DNA from: Ziziphus jujuba
Lineage: Eukaryota > Streptophyta > Magnoliopsida > Rosales > Rhamnaceae
Direction: 5' to 3'
Assembly: GCF_031755915.1 (NCBI RefSeq)
Contig: NC_083379.1
Span: forward strand, 6,149,501-6,213,500
Length of the DNA: 64,000 bases
Of the stretch, positions 9,657-22,580 are shown one piece after another (within the stretch, counting starts at the first letter, position 1; each line of letters starts with the position of its first letter). The translations under genes were made by a program, and so were the position numbers. The notes beneath the pieces were generated by a model. That model was not told the origin of the DNA and searched no databases. It was given only the letters and a program-made list of their open reading frames with translations.

Positions 9657-12085
9657 CTACATATAATTTGCTGCAATGATTGACGCCAAAATTCCAGTTG
9701 ATGCGAATAGCAATACTGTGTAATATGAGAAAGAGATGGCTGAACTTGGGGTTGCTGTTGGTTCTGAACCATAAATTGATGGTGTAGTCATGGACGGGGT
9801 GGTTGGTGTTTCTGGGGTCATCGGCGTCATCGGTGTCATCGGTGTCATTTGGGATGGGGGAGGTTGTGAAGTGCTGCATTTGTAAAAAACGAATTAGATT
9901 TACCTTGTTGTATGAATTAGATTTACCTTGTTTGCAACAATAGAAATGATGTTGTTGAAGATAATTACGACAAATTACCTTGATGTGGATGATGCATAGT
10001 GACAGCCGCCACTGCCTGCAATAGTAGTTAGAAAGTTGTTCAGTGTTTAAGCTAAATCATTTCCATCCTAGGTATTGAAGCACAACATAGTGATTAAGCA
10101 AGGATTTTGAAATCATGGAGTGGGATGAGTATTGAAGAAGTGGAACTTGTAAATTGTGGTGAAGCATATATGCTTAAGATGGGGCAACATTTAGCAAGAC
10201 CTTTGCTGGCGAAATAACATACTAAATTATCTAAAAACATATTTGGAAAGTATAATTTTGGTGGATAGAGAAGTATAGTATTCAAGGAATCATAAGTTAT
10301 TTTTAGAAACTATTCTAGACCTATGTGAATCCCTTTCTAGAAGTAAAATTTTTTGGATAATAAGCAATAACGTAAACATTTGAATTCACAATTTATGTTG
10401 CTAATCCTATACCGTGCCTGAATGATAAGATAAAATTTTCAGGATAATATGGTAGCATCTTACTTGGGTCAGTGTTGGTAAGTTGAGCCGTTCCTCCAAA
10501 AACGCAGCTAGTAGGAGAGGGGTTCTTGTGGTAGTAATCATTGAATGCATAAGATGCATGATCACGGAGAGTATTTGGATTATAACAGCTTCCACTTGGT
10601 TGAATTGCAGAACAATCTGCACCTCCATAGCCACAAGCATAGTCAAGAGCTACCTGCAAAGCAGTTTCTGAAGCTGCTTGGCTTGCAACACACCAACTAC
10701 CACCTGATGTTGGAGTTGTTGTGGTTGGTGGAGTGGTCGGGGTAGTGGTCGGGGTAGTAGTAGGGGTAGTAGGGGTAGTGGGGAGAGTAGGGGTAGTAGG
10801 AGTGGGGAAAGTAGGGGTAGTAGGGGTAGTGGGGAGAGTAGGGGTAGTGGGGGTAGTGGTTGGTGTTGTTGGGGTGATTGTTGAATCTGGTGAGGTTGGT
10901 CCTGGTGGGGATGTTGGGTTCACAATAGGGGTTGGGGTTGTTGTAGTTGGAGCTGGGTTGATAACAGGAACATCATCCAACTGTGAGGTGAACACTGAAG
11001 GTGAGAAAAGTATCCGTTTTTCTTGATTGCTTACCATTTCGTTTTGCTGGATTGCTTCCAAAGTAGGATTTTCTGCAACACTTGGACCTGAAGAAATTAA
11101 AATCAAGAAAAAGTTCACCCTTTTTATTCCTGTTAAGTAGGTAATGGATAGAAGTTCCTCAGATTGATAGAATCTCTAATTATCATGAGACACCAAAAAT
11201 TCCCATAAAAGTCTTCTTGTAGTCAAATGATTGAAACTATAAGATATATCCAAAGCTGAAAGTTAATATATACATAGATAATCAAATTAGAGAAACAAAG
11301 CTACCTAATAAGGGTCAAAGGCTTGCGATTCATGTGAATACTATTACTCATTCTCATCAAGTTTCTTAGACAAGATATGGATTACTTGATTGATAAAGAG
11401 ACTGATAAGATCGAGTTCTAATTAATAGCTATTGCCTGTCATGCATATTTACACTTTTTGTTCTTTTTCATGTTTAATCTTCACAATATGAGAAGCAGAT
11501 TAATGAATAAGTAAGCACAAAATTCTATTCTATTGAAGCAACTATCTGGAGCCCTTCCTATCCATGAACTTAAAAATATTCAAAGGCAAATTATTTTGGT
11601 AGTCAGAGTCAGAAACAAAAAATAAAATCATTTAGACTTTGTAAGAATTGAACGAGGATTGCAGTTGGTAACAAAATTGTGTTTTGAAATGACTCCTCGA
11701 AAGTTTACATTTGGGTTTTATGTTAAACTGTCCATTATTATGTAAACAGCTTTTCCACATCCTTATTTATCTAGAAAGAGATTATTCATGACATCTATTT
11801 TCTTTATTAATAATCATCATTGATGCTATTACCAAAAACCAAAACTAATCATTATTGCTGCATTTCCTTGCACAATCACAAATATAAAGGAAAAAAATTA
11901 CCATTTATTTTCCATAATAGAGGCAAAGTTGAAACAAGAAACAGTGTTAACAGAGAAACATCTAGAAGCAAGAATATAGATTAATACGAAAGAACCAAAA
12001 TATTTAAGACAATTAAAAAATCACCTGAACTGAAGAGAACACACAAGAAAAACAAAGGAAAGTGCCAATGAATGCTAAAACCCAT
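9657..12085 (-). CDS. X8-domain (CBM43) GPI-anchored protein, plasmodesmata callose-binding type
   Basis: Secreted protein predicted to bind callose (beta-1,3-glucan) at the cell wall or plasmodesmata. Exons: 12025-12085, 10464-11087, 9979-10015 and 9657-9873, giving 312 residues. Residues 1-26 form a signal peptide, encoded across the first intron. About 66-147 is a low-complexity Thr/Pro linker. The X8 domain starts near 148 with SGGSWCVASQ and has CGYGGADCSAIQPSGSCY, HASYAFNDYY and CVFGG. The last Cys of the fold, in SSGGCHYASS, lies in exon 3. Exon 4 adds a TPM repeat and ends in a hydrophobic tail (LLFASTGILASIIAANYM), as in GPI-anchor signals. There is no glycosyl hydrolase domain, so it is not a whole beta-1,3-glucanase. 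Its 3' flank is partly copied at 7576-7692. Confidence 0.9.
10715..10880 (-). repeat. Coding minisatellite in the Thr/Pro linker
   Basis: Imperfect short units rich in 'ggtagt' and 'gggg' (plus strand) encode repeated Thr-Thr-Pro and Pro-Thr motifs. Such runs often change length between individuals without changing frame. Confidence 0.6.
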
Positions 12086-14140
12086 ATCTTCTAGCCTGCT
12101 TGTGTACTTGGTGGTGGATTTTATTTTTCTATCCTGGGTTTCAGAAGAATGATGGAGAAGCTAAGATATACTAAACAAGAGGAAGCACCAATGGAGTTGT
12201 TGCAAGGAAGAGTTAATCTTTAATTCCATTGCATTTAATAAGTAAAATATAGAAGAATCATAGCTTTCTTGGATCACAGAGAGATGAAAAAAGAGAAGGG
12301 AGAATATAAGAAAACTTGAGAAAGGAGGCATTGGATAGTTGGAAACTGCAAGCAAGAGAAGGTGCAAAAAGATGAAAAAAGCGTTATGAAGAGGGAAAGG
12401 TTAAAGATTGATGATCTGCTTGGGAATTTAAATCTGATATTTGGGGCTTAAATTATTCAGTATTTTATTATTTTATATGATAACTGACGTTGTGGCATAT
12501 TCTATTCTCTTTTGTCCTTCTCTTTCTACAGTTTTCATGGTACTGAATCAAAAGTTAAAGGTAGAGGTGGTCGGATCTTAATTTGTTTTTTCTTACATTT
12601 TCTTAGTTTGTAATCAAGAATGTTGTCCCCCTAGTTAGCTTTGCTGCTCTTTCAGCTTCACAAACAAACATTTTCTTTTCTTTCATTTTTTATTTTGTTA
12701 TTTTTTATTTATTTTTCAAGTGATGATGCCTTTATAAAAGGAAATATAATTTTATATGAAGTAATAAGCTTCGTATTAGGCGAAGCCAAAGTTACAAGGA
12801 CCCAACATACCCAATTTGGGTCGAGTCCTTTTCACTTTTCAGACAAAAATAGGAAGTGATTTATTCATGAACATTAGCCTAAATCCAAACTTAATAAGGT
12901 TAAGAAGCCTCTAAGCAATTTTTACGTTAAGAAACCCAGACATATATGGGCTAGCAGTCCTTTTTGGTTGAGCCCAATTGAGTGCCTTTTTGGATTATGT
13001 CAATTGTGGGAGGAACCAAAACATAAATGCCATAATGCCCTAATTTGTTAGGTTTAGGCTGCCTTTTTTCCCTTCCCTAAAATAAAAATAAATAATTTTT
13101 GTAACTCCAAATATATCCCAATGTACTTTTTCTTTTACTTTAAAATAAAGTAGTATTCATGTTTCATGCGATTCATATCATTGTCTTTGCAGTCTAATTC
13201 CAAGTGATCCCCTGTATCTAAGCATGTAAGTTTAAGTCTAGGAAGAAAATAAAAAATAAAAAATAAAAAATAAAAAAAATGAACAAGTGGCAAGTTTAGG
13301 AGTGTATATATATATATATAATATATACATATATTTATCTTAGCTTAAACAAGTTGTAAAAGGAAATGGTCTAGGATCAAAAACTTGCTGCCAAAAGGCA
13401 GTGAAAATTGATTTTCTTGCCTTCTTTTCCTTTCCCTTTTTCCTTTCACTTTTAAAGATTTATATAAAAGGTTTCTTAGACTTTTATAGATCGAATTTCC
13501 AGAACAGGGTACGAAATGAAAGAAAAAATAAAACCAGTTTAAAAGATTTTGCATTAATATTCTTCTATAGAAAGTACTTACTCTTACCAAACTTCATTCA
13601 TCCCAATTTACTTTTCCATTAGAAACCACCCTATGTCCAAGTACAAAAGAGGTAGACTGAAAGAGTAGATGAATGGAAGAAATTCAAATAAAGTCAGTCG
13701 ATATGGTGAGTAAAACCAGTCTCAACAAGTAATTTCAGAGGCTTGTCACGAGGACGGACAAATACATGGTAATATTATCATATCATTGTTCAACTTCAAG
13801 CAAACAGCTAAAATGAAAATATTTTGACAAACGGAAGTAGGCATATTAGCTTATAATGTTCTTCAATACAACACTTCATCTGACCCTTAACCATTGTAAA
13901 CTCAACTAAAAAGCCCATAAAATCCTTTTGCTTACTTGTTAGTGGTGTATCCATTTACGGAGTAAATGCTATAGGTTAATGTGTGTACATCAGCTCACAA
14001 GGCAAAAAACCGTTGGGCAGAAGAACCAAATTGCAAATCCAATTCCATGCATGAATTTTCAAGACACTGGCAACTTTCATATTGGCAGATTTTGAGTTGG
14101 ATAATACTAAAGGGTAGAAACAATGACCAAATTATCAATG
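12086..14140. other. Intergenic: X8 upstream region and CtpA 3' region
   Basis: About 12086-12450 should hold the X8 leader and promoter. About 13900-14140 should hold the CtpA 3' untranslated region. Between them is AT-rich sequence with a TA tract at about 13307-13330 and 'aaataaaa' repeats at 13250-13277. No gene is supported. Confidence 0.45.
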
Positions 14141-17100
14141 CTAAAAGCCGACACTGAACCCGTGACTTATCAAGCTGCATTGCGAAAGATGGTTTTTGAC
14201 ATCATTCCAAGCTGCATTTACAAAGTTATTCAGATTAAATGAGGTAAACACCATTTTATGATGTGAAAAGTGAAGAGTTCTACCAGGGAGATTCCGATAA
14301 TCAGGCTCTATTCCGTTGCCGTTTATGTCCTTATGATTTGGAGTTACATACTTCCCAACAGTGACAACCACACCAGAGCCATCATGAAGTTCAAATACAG
14401 ATTGAATCAGACCCTGTAAAAAGCAGGGAATGAGAATCATAGAGACAGAATGACAAATCTAACTGATTTCTATCCCCATCTCATCCATAAAAGGCATCTC
14501 ATAAACCGTAAAATAATAAACATAAAGCTGCTTGAGTTTATGCAGAACATGAGTTTTATTGTTTCAGATTTTTATATCCTTAAATCCTTTGAGAGGCCAG
14601 TTTCTTTAATCTTTCCTAAAATTGACTCAACTTAACGAACAAGAATACAAAGACAATTTTGAAGTCAAAATGTTAGCAGGAATGAACCTTGCCAAATGTT
14701 CGTTGACCCACAAGAACAGCTCTACAATTGTCATGCAGTGCAGAAGCAACCTGCAAGAAGAACCATCACTACCTATAAATGCTACAGTTGTAAAATCCAA
14801 AATCAATAACCCAGAATTTGGTAAATTAAGCTGCTCACAATTTCACTTGCACTAGCAGTATTTTTGTTCACCAAAACCTGCATAAGAAATGAGACAAGGG
14901 CCTTATAGTCAGAAATAAATCGCCAAAACTTCCTAACTTTGTAGAGAAGACATGCTCACAAGATCCTTCATGAAAAAATAGCCCATTAATGGTTTTGAGA
15001 CAAATATTATAAGAATGAAATGCATCTTCTAGGGATCAAATTTTGAAGGTGCAAAGAAGTTAAATTGGCATTCCAACCAAAGACCTGTTTTCTTACCATG
15101 CACACAATAATAACATTGGCTTGTTTGTCTAAAGAAGAGTTATGACTACAATGTTTTATTTTTGCCTTTATCCCATATTGGACAAAGAATCAACTCAGAT
15201 CATACTCAACACTAATTTAATCCAATATAATTCACCATCTTTAATGGTCTATCTTCAAATCAAACATTGTCATCAATGTCCTCATCCTCAATGTTGGTAA
15301 TGACCCAAAAATTAATTCAAGATTGATGCTAGTAAGAGCATGAGATAGCTTCAAACAGTAACAAGCCATTAAAGAACAGAGAAACATGCTTAAACTTTTT
15401 GTTCATGATCAGTTGATAAAAGATCTGGTAGTTAAATCTCAGACGTAGCATACAATAACAGGAGCTGAAACCAATGGTTCAGTGTCCGCAACAATAGTTT
15501 GTTGGTACTGCGAATCCCTTCCCACAGTGTAAATTACCTGTGCATAAAATCAAAGAAGAGAAAACCACATTAACACAGTTAGTGTAGTGGAAACATAGAT
15601 TAAAAATATAATAAAGATGAATTTTTGAGTAGCTGGCAGTTGCACAATTAAAATAATCTTCACAAGAACAAAAAATAAATAAATAAATAAATAAATAAAT
15701 ATCAATACAGCAATTCATATTGACCAACCTCCTAAACAATTCAATTAATTGGAATTTTCTACTCAACACTAAGTAAACAGAACATAGTAAAGAAAGGGAA
15801 CAACATTCATGTTCTAATCCATCATCATTAAGCAAGGAAAAAGTACAATAACTACAGACAATAAGGAGCCAAGAAAGGGGGAATGATGTAAGAATTTGAC
15901 ATATTATCGTCTACATTACCAATAATAAACACATCTTAAAAGTCTGAGCCTCCGTAATTAACATACCGTGTCCCCTTTATGTAGAAAGAGCTTGGCAATT
16001 TCTATTCCAGCCTGAAGTATATAAAGCCATAGGATCAAATTCAATAATTTCAAAATTCAATTATAAAAAATACACAACTTCACATGCAGATATCATTGAG
16101 CTGGTTGTCATGCATCCAGTGAGCATGATTGAAGACTTACTTTACAGGAATGGAACAATTTATTGCTTCCAATTAGGAGTAAATGGTATCTGTAATTATT
16201 ACTATTTCATGCATGTCATGTTATACTTTGACACTAAAATGCAAATGTAACTCTGAAACTTTAAGGTACTAAAGCATGAGGGGCTACACAAATTTATTGA
16301 AGTATGTATGGACCAGACCATCTTTACAGTTTAGTTGATACTTCTAATGGAGAATGTTAAATAACTTTACGATCCAATACAACCCACCATGAAAGAGATC
16401 TCGGCTCTCTTTGTTTTAATATTTTTGTTGAGGTGAAAAGTGATACTAATCCAGTTGTAATTTACTAATGCAATGAAAATATCTCCATATGCCCAAATAA
16501 ATATATTGAACATAAACTCAAAGTTAAACATAACAAGGTAACTTATCATACAAACCTGTACAAGTCCACCAAGATTATCTCTAAGATCTAGAATGAAAAA
16601 TGACGCACCCATGTCCTGAAGTCGCTTCATTGCTGCAACAATCGTTCTTTCATTAATCCAAAAAACATACTAAGTCCAGATATAGAATAAAAGAATGAAG
16701 AGACCTACCATAGATGTAAATAAGGGCAAAGAAAAGACTCCAAGCATAAATGGGCATTGATATCAAAGAAATATGAAAAATCAACTATTCAAAAACAAAA
16801 TAATTTCAGTCCAGAAGAAATTAGGAAACAAAAAAAAAAAAAAAAAGAAAAAAAAAAAGAGGTGAAAGTTGTCATTAATTCAAGGGTGTTTGAGCACATT
16901 CAGAATACAAATTTATTTCAAGTTAAGAACCAAGCGCATGCATCGAAAGAGATATTTCATTGGGACTGTGTCTAAGAAATCACTTACACTATATAATTCA
17001 CTATTTTGGATTAAAATTGTTAAGTATTTGATTCCTCTGTCATAGAAAAAAGGGAATGGATAGAGGCAATTTTTATGTGCATATTAATTTCCTTCTTCCT

Positions 17101-19441
17101 TCCATCTAGGCTAAGATTTAGAGACCAAAAATGAAGAACAAGGGGGAAAAGAAATTCTCAGAAAGCATACATATTATATTAGTATGCAAAAGATAATTTA
17201 CATATTGATGAGGTATAATAACTATTATTTTAGTTAATTTATACCAATGGCCATATCTTTTCTAGCCAAGGCATTGAACTCTTTTAAGCGCATGTAACCA
17301 ACAGATATCTTCCCATTGTCCACTTGTTCCAACCGATAAAAGACAGGGGTTCGAGCAACAGCTCGTCTTTCAACTTCTAAAGATTGAGTAGGCCCACAAT
17401 TGCCATGCTTGACCTAAAAATGACCAATTTTTATTTTAAGCAATGTTCATGAAGACAGTACAAAAAAATAGTAACATGACAATACTTCGCATACAAATTA
17501 ATTGAGGATGACAACCTTTTTTTTTTTTCTCTTATAGAAGAAAACAGAAATAAAATCGCGACCTTAATGGTAACAAAGGTTTCATTGGGGCCTTGTAACA
17601 AAGATGATACTTCAAAGGCCGACTTCCCAGTCACATCAACTCCATTAACAGCTATTATTTCATCCCCCTGAAAAAAGAACATGACTTGTGTAACAGCATG
17701 TCATTCCACATTTGATCATCTGATTATTCATATGATATTTATGCATGTGGTGGCAATCAGAAAGAAAAAGATTAAACGAACATATAGAGCAATGGGTAAT
17801 TAGGTGAAATAACCCAAGAACCATCCAATAACACATTTATATATCTAAAAAGATAATACAGCCTCAATTCAAGGTAATGCGGAGATGCCTTAGGCAGCAT
17901 AAATTAAGATGTGCATATGGAAAAGGAAACTCAACAGTTAACACCTGTAGGACAGTAGGAGCGTCCAATGTAACATTGTCTTCACTCAAATGTTCTCAAA
18001 GTTTGTAACACTAAGAAATTCAAGCAATACATCAACTCTATGAATCATTAGTAAATCAAATTCAAAGCACAAAGAGAGAAATGAAAACAGAAGTAGAAGC
18101 TAACGGATTAATGCATCTTTTCATCTACCTGCCTTACACCTGCAGAATGTGCAGGACCATCCAGTAAGATTCCTAGCACCTTCAATCTTACAACTCCATT
18201 TTCATCCCGCACTTCCTTAAGGTTTATTCCAATACCACTCATGTCATACCTAGCCATCCTGGAGAACTTTCAGCAATGCCAAAAGCAAGACATGCAACGG
18301 AATAACAACACTGTAAAGCTCGTAAGTAAATACAGCATCAACAGGTATGCATAAGGTATAAAAACATGAGCATTAATTTACATAAGTCATGTGTAAACTT
18401 CAAATATCACAAAAACATGAGCATTAATTTACATAGTTTATGTGTAAACTTCAAATATCACATATGTCTATTTAAACACACATATAAAAATTGGAACAAA
18501 GTTTTAAGAACTAATAAATATTTAAACAAAATTAATCAAATCGTAAATATTCATAAATTAATTTTTTTAATATTAAAAAAATGGAAAAGAGAGAGATGGA
18601 GTGGAACCAATTACTTCCTCTTAAATATTCATAAATTAATTTTTTTAATATTAAAAAAAATGGAAAAGAGAGAGATGGAGTGGAACCAATTACTTCCTCT
18701 GGGGAAAGAAATCGCGTATAAGGGTCACCTAAGCTACCCAACATTCGCTTGATTACATCATGAGCCTTCGATCTTGTTTGGATTGAAGAACTCCTTATAT
18801 CTCCCCTTCTCCGCTGAAACCGTCAAACGAAAGGCAGATTTCGTCAAACACATGGTCTGCTATCATATCATTATTCGCATAGATGAACAGTTGAAGCATG
18901 AAGTTTTAAGCTAAACTATGACATTCCGTACCGAAAATAACTGAAACATGTTTCTTACTTATAACCACTAAAAAAATACATATTCACCAATTCACATGTT
19001 CATAATGGTACCTCCATATATACACATTCCATACTACCACAATACCTGCCAATCTTCGGGAGACCAGCGATGACGACCGGCGTCGAGAAAGCTTTCATTG
19101 ACGATTTCCCAAGCTTCCTCCACAATTCCCTCATTTGTGACCACAGAATCGGAGCCCGCCTCAGCCCTCCCAGGTAGCTCATCCTCGAGACAATAACCAG
19201 AAGAAGCAGAAGAAGAAGGTGGAGATTCTATGGATGAAGCTTCAAAAGCAATAGAAGTGGGGGGAGTTACCAGAAGCCCAAGCGAGAGAGCCCCGGAAAC
19301 AACTCCGATAAGGGTTTTGTTAAGCCAATTGGCGGAATTGCTGTGGTTGGAACTGGATAGCAGTGGAGGCTTCGAAGAGTGAAAGCTCGGCGGTTGGAGA
19401 GGGAGTGATAGAGAGGCGTTGCAGAGCAACGAAGCCCTCAT
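14141..19441 (-). CDS. CTPA: C-terminal processing peptidase, chloroplast lumenal (CtpA, family S41A)
   Basis: Serine protease family that trims the C-terminus of the photosystem II D1 precursor in the thylakoid lumen. Twelve exons: 19046-19441, 18694-18813, 18129-18266, 17563-17667, 17245-17413, 16556-16632, 15967-16011, 15454-15537, 14839-14877, 14688-14750, 14284-14413 and 14141-14211, all in phase, 478 residues. A Ser-rich plastid signal and a hydrophobic lumen signal precede VVTNEGIVEEAWEIVNESFL. The PDZ domain spans about 175-260 (GIGINLKEV, GDEIIAVNGVDVTGKSAFEV). The protease core has ILDLRDNLGGLVQAGIEIAK, NTASASEI (Ser387) and GQRTFGKG (Lys412). The 25-residue spacing fits the known Ser-Lys dyad of D1 protease. 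Whether it is the CTPA1, 2 or 3 type is not decided. Exon 2's donor is duplicated in the next intron. Confidence 0.95.
18361..18462. repeat. 51-bp tandem duplication in a CtpA intron
   Basis: Two copies, beginning at 18361 and 18412, share 'catgagcattaatttacat' and 'gtgtaaacttcaaatatcac' with few differences. They lie in the intron between exons 2 and 3. Confidence 0.85.
18544..18700. repeat. 78-bp tandem duplication covering the exon 2 splice donor of CtpA
   Basis: Copies at 18544-18621 and 18622-18700 are nearly identical, differing mainly by one A in a poly-A run. The right copy includes the true exon end GAGGAA|GTAATT (intron starts at 18693). The left copy keeps the same string, giving a second possible donor starting at 18614. 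Confidence 0.9.
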
Positions 19442-22300
19442 CTTCTTCTTCTTCTCTCTTCTTCTACGCTTCGCATTTTGGATTGGCTTCTATGCCTACG
19501 CCATGTGTTGGATGTCAATGCCCAGGTTTGAATTTTAAGCGTCCGATCATTTCATCTGTATCGCCTAACCGTTTGATCTGCATATTTTTTAAACAGACTA
19601 TTATCATGGCTGAAAAAGGAAAAATTACGCTGGCGTGTTTCTCTTTTTGGGAGTGTTTCTTTATTTGGATAAAAGCAACTTTTTTTTTTCTTTTATTACG
19701 TTTGGCCAAATATTATTCCACCTAATATAGACCAAATATAGACCAAACTCCACTTATCCTATATTCTACCTAATATAGACCAAATATTATTTTTATTTTA
19801 ATCAGTAATCATAACAATTTTTTTTTTCAAATAATAAATATTAAAAAACTATTTACTAATTAATATGTTCATATAATTTAAATAGAAATAAATAAATAAG
19901 TGAAGTTTTTAATAAATAAGTGAGTATAAAAATAATTATATATTATTATATTATCAATTTAATAATTTAATAAATATTTTAATTTTTTAAAACCGTATTA
20001 TATTTTAATATATATTTTATGTGTTATAGTGCTTTTCTAAAATGATTAAAAATGTTTTTGAAGATAAATAATAAAGGATGGGATGTAAAAAATAATTATG
20101 CGAGTTATCAACCATATTCTTAAAGAAAGCACCTTTGAAGGAAAGATATGCTTTCAAAACATTCATGGAGAAATGGATTAACGGCAATTGTAACTCATAT
20201 TATAGTGGGCATTATATTATTATTTGAAATCTTAATGATTAAACTCTAACTTTTTTTTTATTCAAAAAAACAAAAAAAAAAAACTCTTAACTTTTTGTTT
20301 TATTCATTTAATTTTTTTATTCATTTATTTATTTATTTATTTATTTTGTAAACTGATTCGTCCATTAGGACCTCAATACCAAGTAAATTAACATTTATCA
20401 TGTTATGTAATATCCTTTTTTTTTTTGGGGTGAATAGTTATATGATGTCCATTTGTGACGTAGGCCACCATTCTCATTACATACAAATTACATATATCCA
20501 CGTGTCTCAAAAAAAAATAATAATATATATAATAAATTATATTCTCCTTATATTTCAAAAATTATAATGGAAAATATGTAATATAATTCTAAAAGCAGCA
20601 AAACAATAATTTAGATAGAAAAGGCCAAAAAAAAAAAAAATGTTACCATGGTATTCCCATTTCACCTTTCATGGATTCCAATCCTTTTATCCGAAGATTT
20701 TTGCAACCAAACACCGCCTAAAATTTTGATTTAAAAGTTTTATCAAATGGGATGAGCTACTCAAAAAAAAAATTAGTATAATCTATCAAAATTCACGGCA
20801 TCAAAAAACAGTATTAAGGAAATATATAATATATATACATAGTCAATTTGGTCTATATTAGGTGGAATTGTGAACTGCTAATAACATCCCAAGCCAAAAG
20901 CAACCAACTTAAAATGGGCTGGTTCATCCGGGGAGCATAATAGATTAATTTTTATTTATTTTTTAATCCATATTACCAGTTTGTTTGGACGAAGTACTAC
21001 CAGTTTGGTTTGGTTGGGTAGATAGATTTGAGAACTCTAGATCTGCTGACGGAATTGAACTGAACTGAACTGAATCCAAGAAAAACAGACCGAAGCTGGC
21101 AGGCTCTATATTTGGATAGGTCTTTCTTTCTTTTTCTTTTTTTTTTTTTTTTTTTTTTTTTTGGTACAACCATTTGGATTAGTCGATCTTGGCAGTTTGG
21201 CCCCAAAAATATCCACCAATGTTGGATCAAATACAATTACCTTATTATTTGATTTTCTTAATTTGGTAAAATTACATAAATATCTTTAATGCTTTACAAT
21301 TCAAAAGCTTAAAAGATTTATATATAAATATCTACAATGTTCTTTTAAAAAAAAGTATAATAATAACAATTATATATCTACAATGTCGGTTTAGTGTGTT
21401 TCTGTAGTTAATTATACTTCTGTACTGTATTATTCAATGCAAAATTGTATGTTTTTTCTATTATGCATTTTGTCTTGTACGTTTTTATACCAAAAAGAAA
21501 AACTAACGCGAAAACTTTCGTCCAAGGTTACACCATATTATTTCTATAACTTTTTTCTTTATCTTTTGCATAATGTGTTAATTAATGTAGTCCGAAAAAA
21601 AAAAAGTGTAAATTAATGGCTCAATAATATTTTTTATTATACAGTATATTTTTTATTAGAAAAATAAACTGTCTTTGAATGACAGAAGGATACTTTTTTA
21701 CAATAAAAGTCAAAATATTAAAAAAAATACTTTTTTTTCCTAAACATGAAAATAAAAGATACTGTACTAATAGGAAAGAATTTTTAAATGAAAGGGGTAT
21801 TACTGTAAAATGAATATGTTAACAAAATACATATAATAAGATCAGAATGGAATATCACATAATTATTAATAAAACTTATTAATTCACCAAAAAAAATAAA
21901 ACTTATTACTTTTTTTTTCTTTTTGAAATATATTATTATTATTATTATTATCATTTTGGTGCAACTTATTACATTTTGCTTATAGTTTAAGAATTGATTA
22001 TAAGATCAGAAAGTTGTTTTCTAAGTGTGCGGCTAATAGTTTATGAATTTTTATTTTGGATAAATGCTAATAGTTTATGATGATAAAAACAAAAATTTTC
22101 GTATTTAATGTATAAGCGATATCTTCCGTATTGTCATCACACCATTTGATTTTAATTGCACTAATAAAGTTTGCTCCATTTTTTACGGCATTACAATAAA
22201 AAAAAAAAAAAAGAAGAAGCAATTATTAATCCGAAAATCGAAAATAATAAAAAAATTGCACTGAGAGAGAGCGAAGAAAAGAAAGACAAAGAGGGAAGAG
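19442..22300. other. Intergenic between CtpA and the GIP1-like gene
   Basis: Both genes are transcribed away from this stretch. Apart from the inverted-repeat pair listed separately it is AT-rich, with poly-T and poly-A runs, and shows no coding region. About 22150-22580 belongs to the GIP1-like leader or promoter. Confidence 0.45.
19715..20868. mobile_element. Possible non-autonomous DNA element bounded by 23-bp inverted repeats
   Basis: ATTCCACCTAATATAGACC and the next four bases at 19715-19737 recur exactly as reverse complement at 20846-20868. A close variant of the left arm repeats at about 19764-19785. The 1154-bp interval is AT-rich with no coding region. I could not see a matching target-site duplication at these edges, so the true ends and the family are uncertain. 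Confidence 0.4.
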
Positions 22301-22316
22301 AAAGGAAAAGAGAAAT

Positions 22317-22318
<2 letters not shown>

Positions 22319-22355
<37 letters not shown>

Positions 22356-22489
22356 TGAGTATTGCTTGGAGTTATAATTTGGTTATTTTGTGTGTTCGTG
22401 TTTCCTTTCCTTTGTTTTTTATTCTTTCTGGTTTGTTGTGGTTTAGCGGCGAGAAACCCCAGCCGAGCAAACGAAAGGCGAAGAGAAGG

Positions 22490-22525
<36 letters not shown>
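22319..22525 (+). repeat. GA microsatellites in the leader of the GIP1-like gene
   Basis: Two GA runs, at about 22319-22352 and 22494-22520, lie upstream of the ATG at 22581, probably in the untranslated leader. Confidence 0.75.
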
Positions 22526-22529
<4 letters not shown>

Positions 22530-22580
22530 GCCGTCTTGGCGGTCTCAGATCTGAGGGTTTTCGAAGGGGGCTGCAACAGA

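Noticed and set aside
10721..11026. Plus-strand Val/Gly-rich open frame
   Set aside because: It is the antisense shadow of the Thr/Pro linker of the X8 gene.
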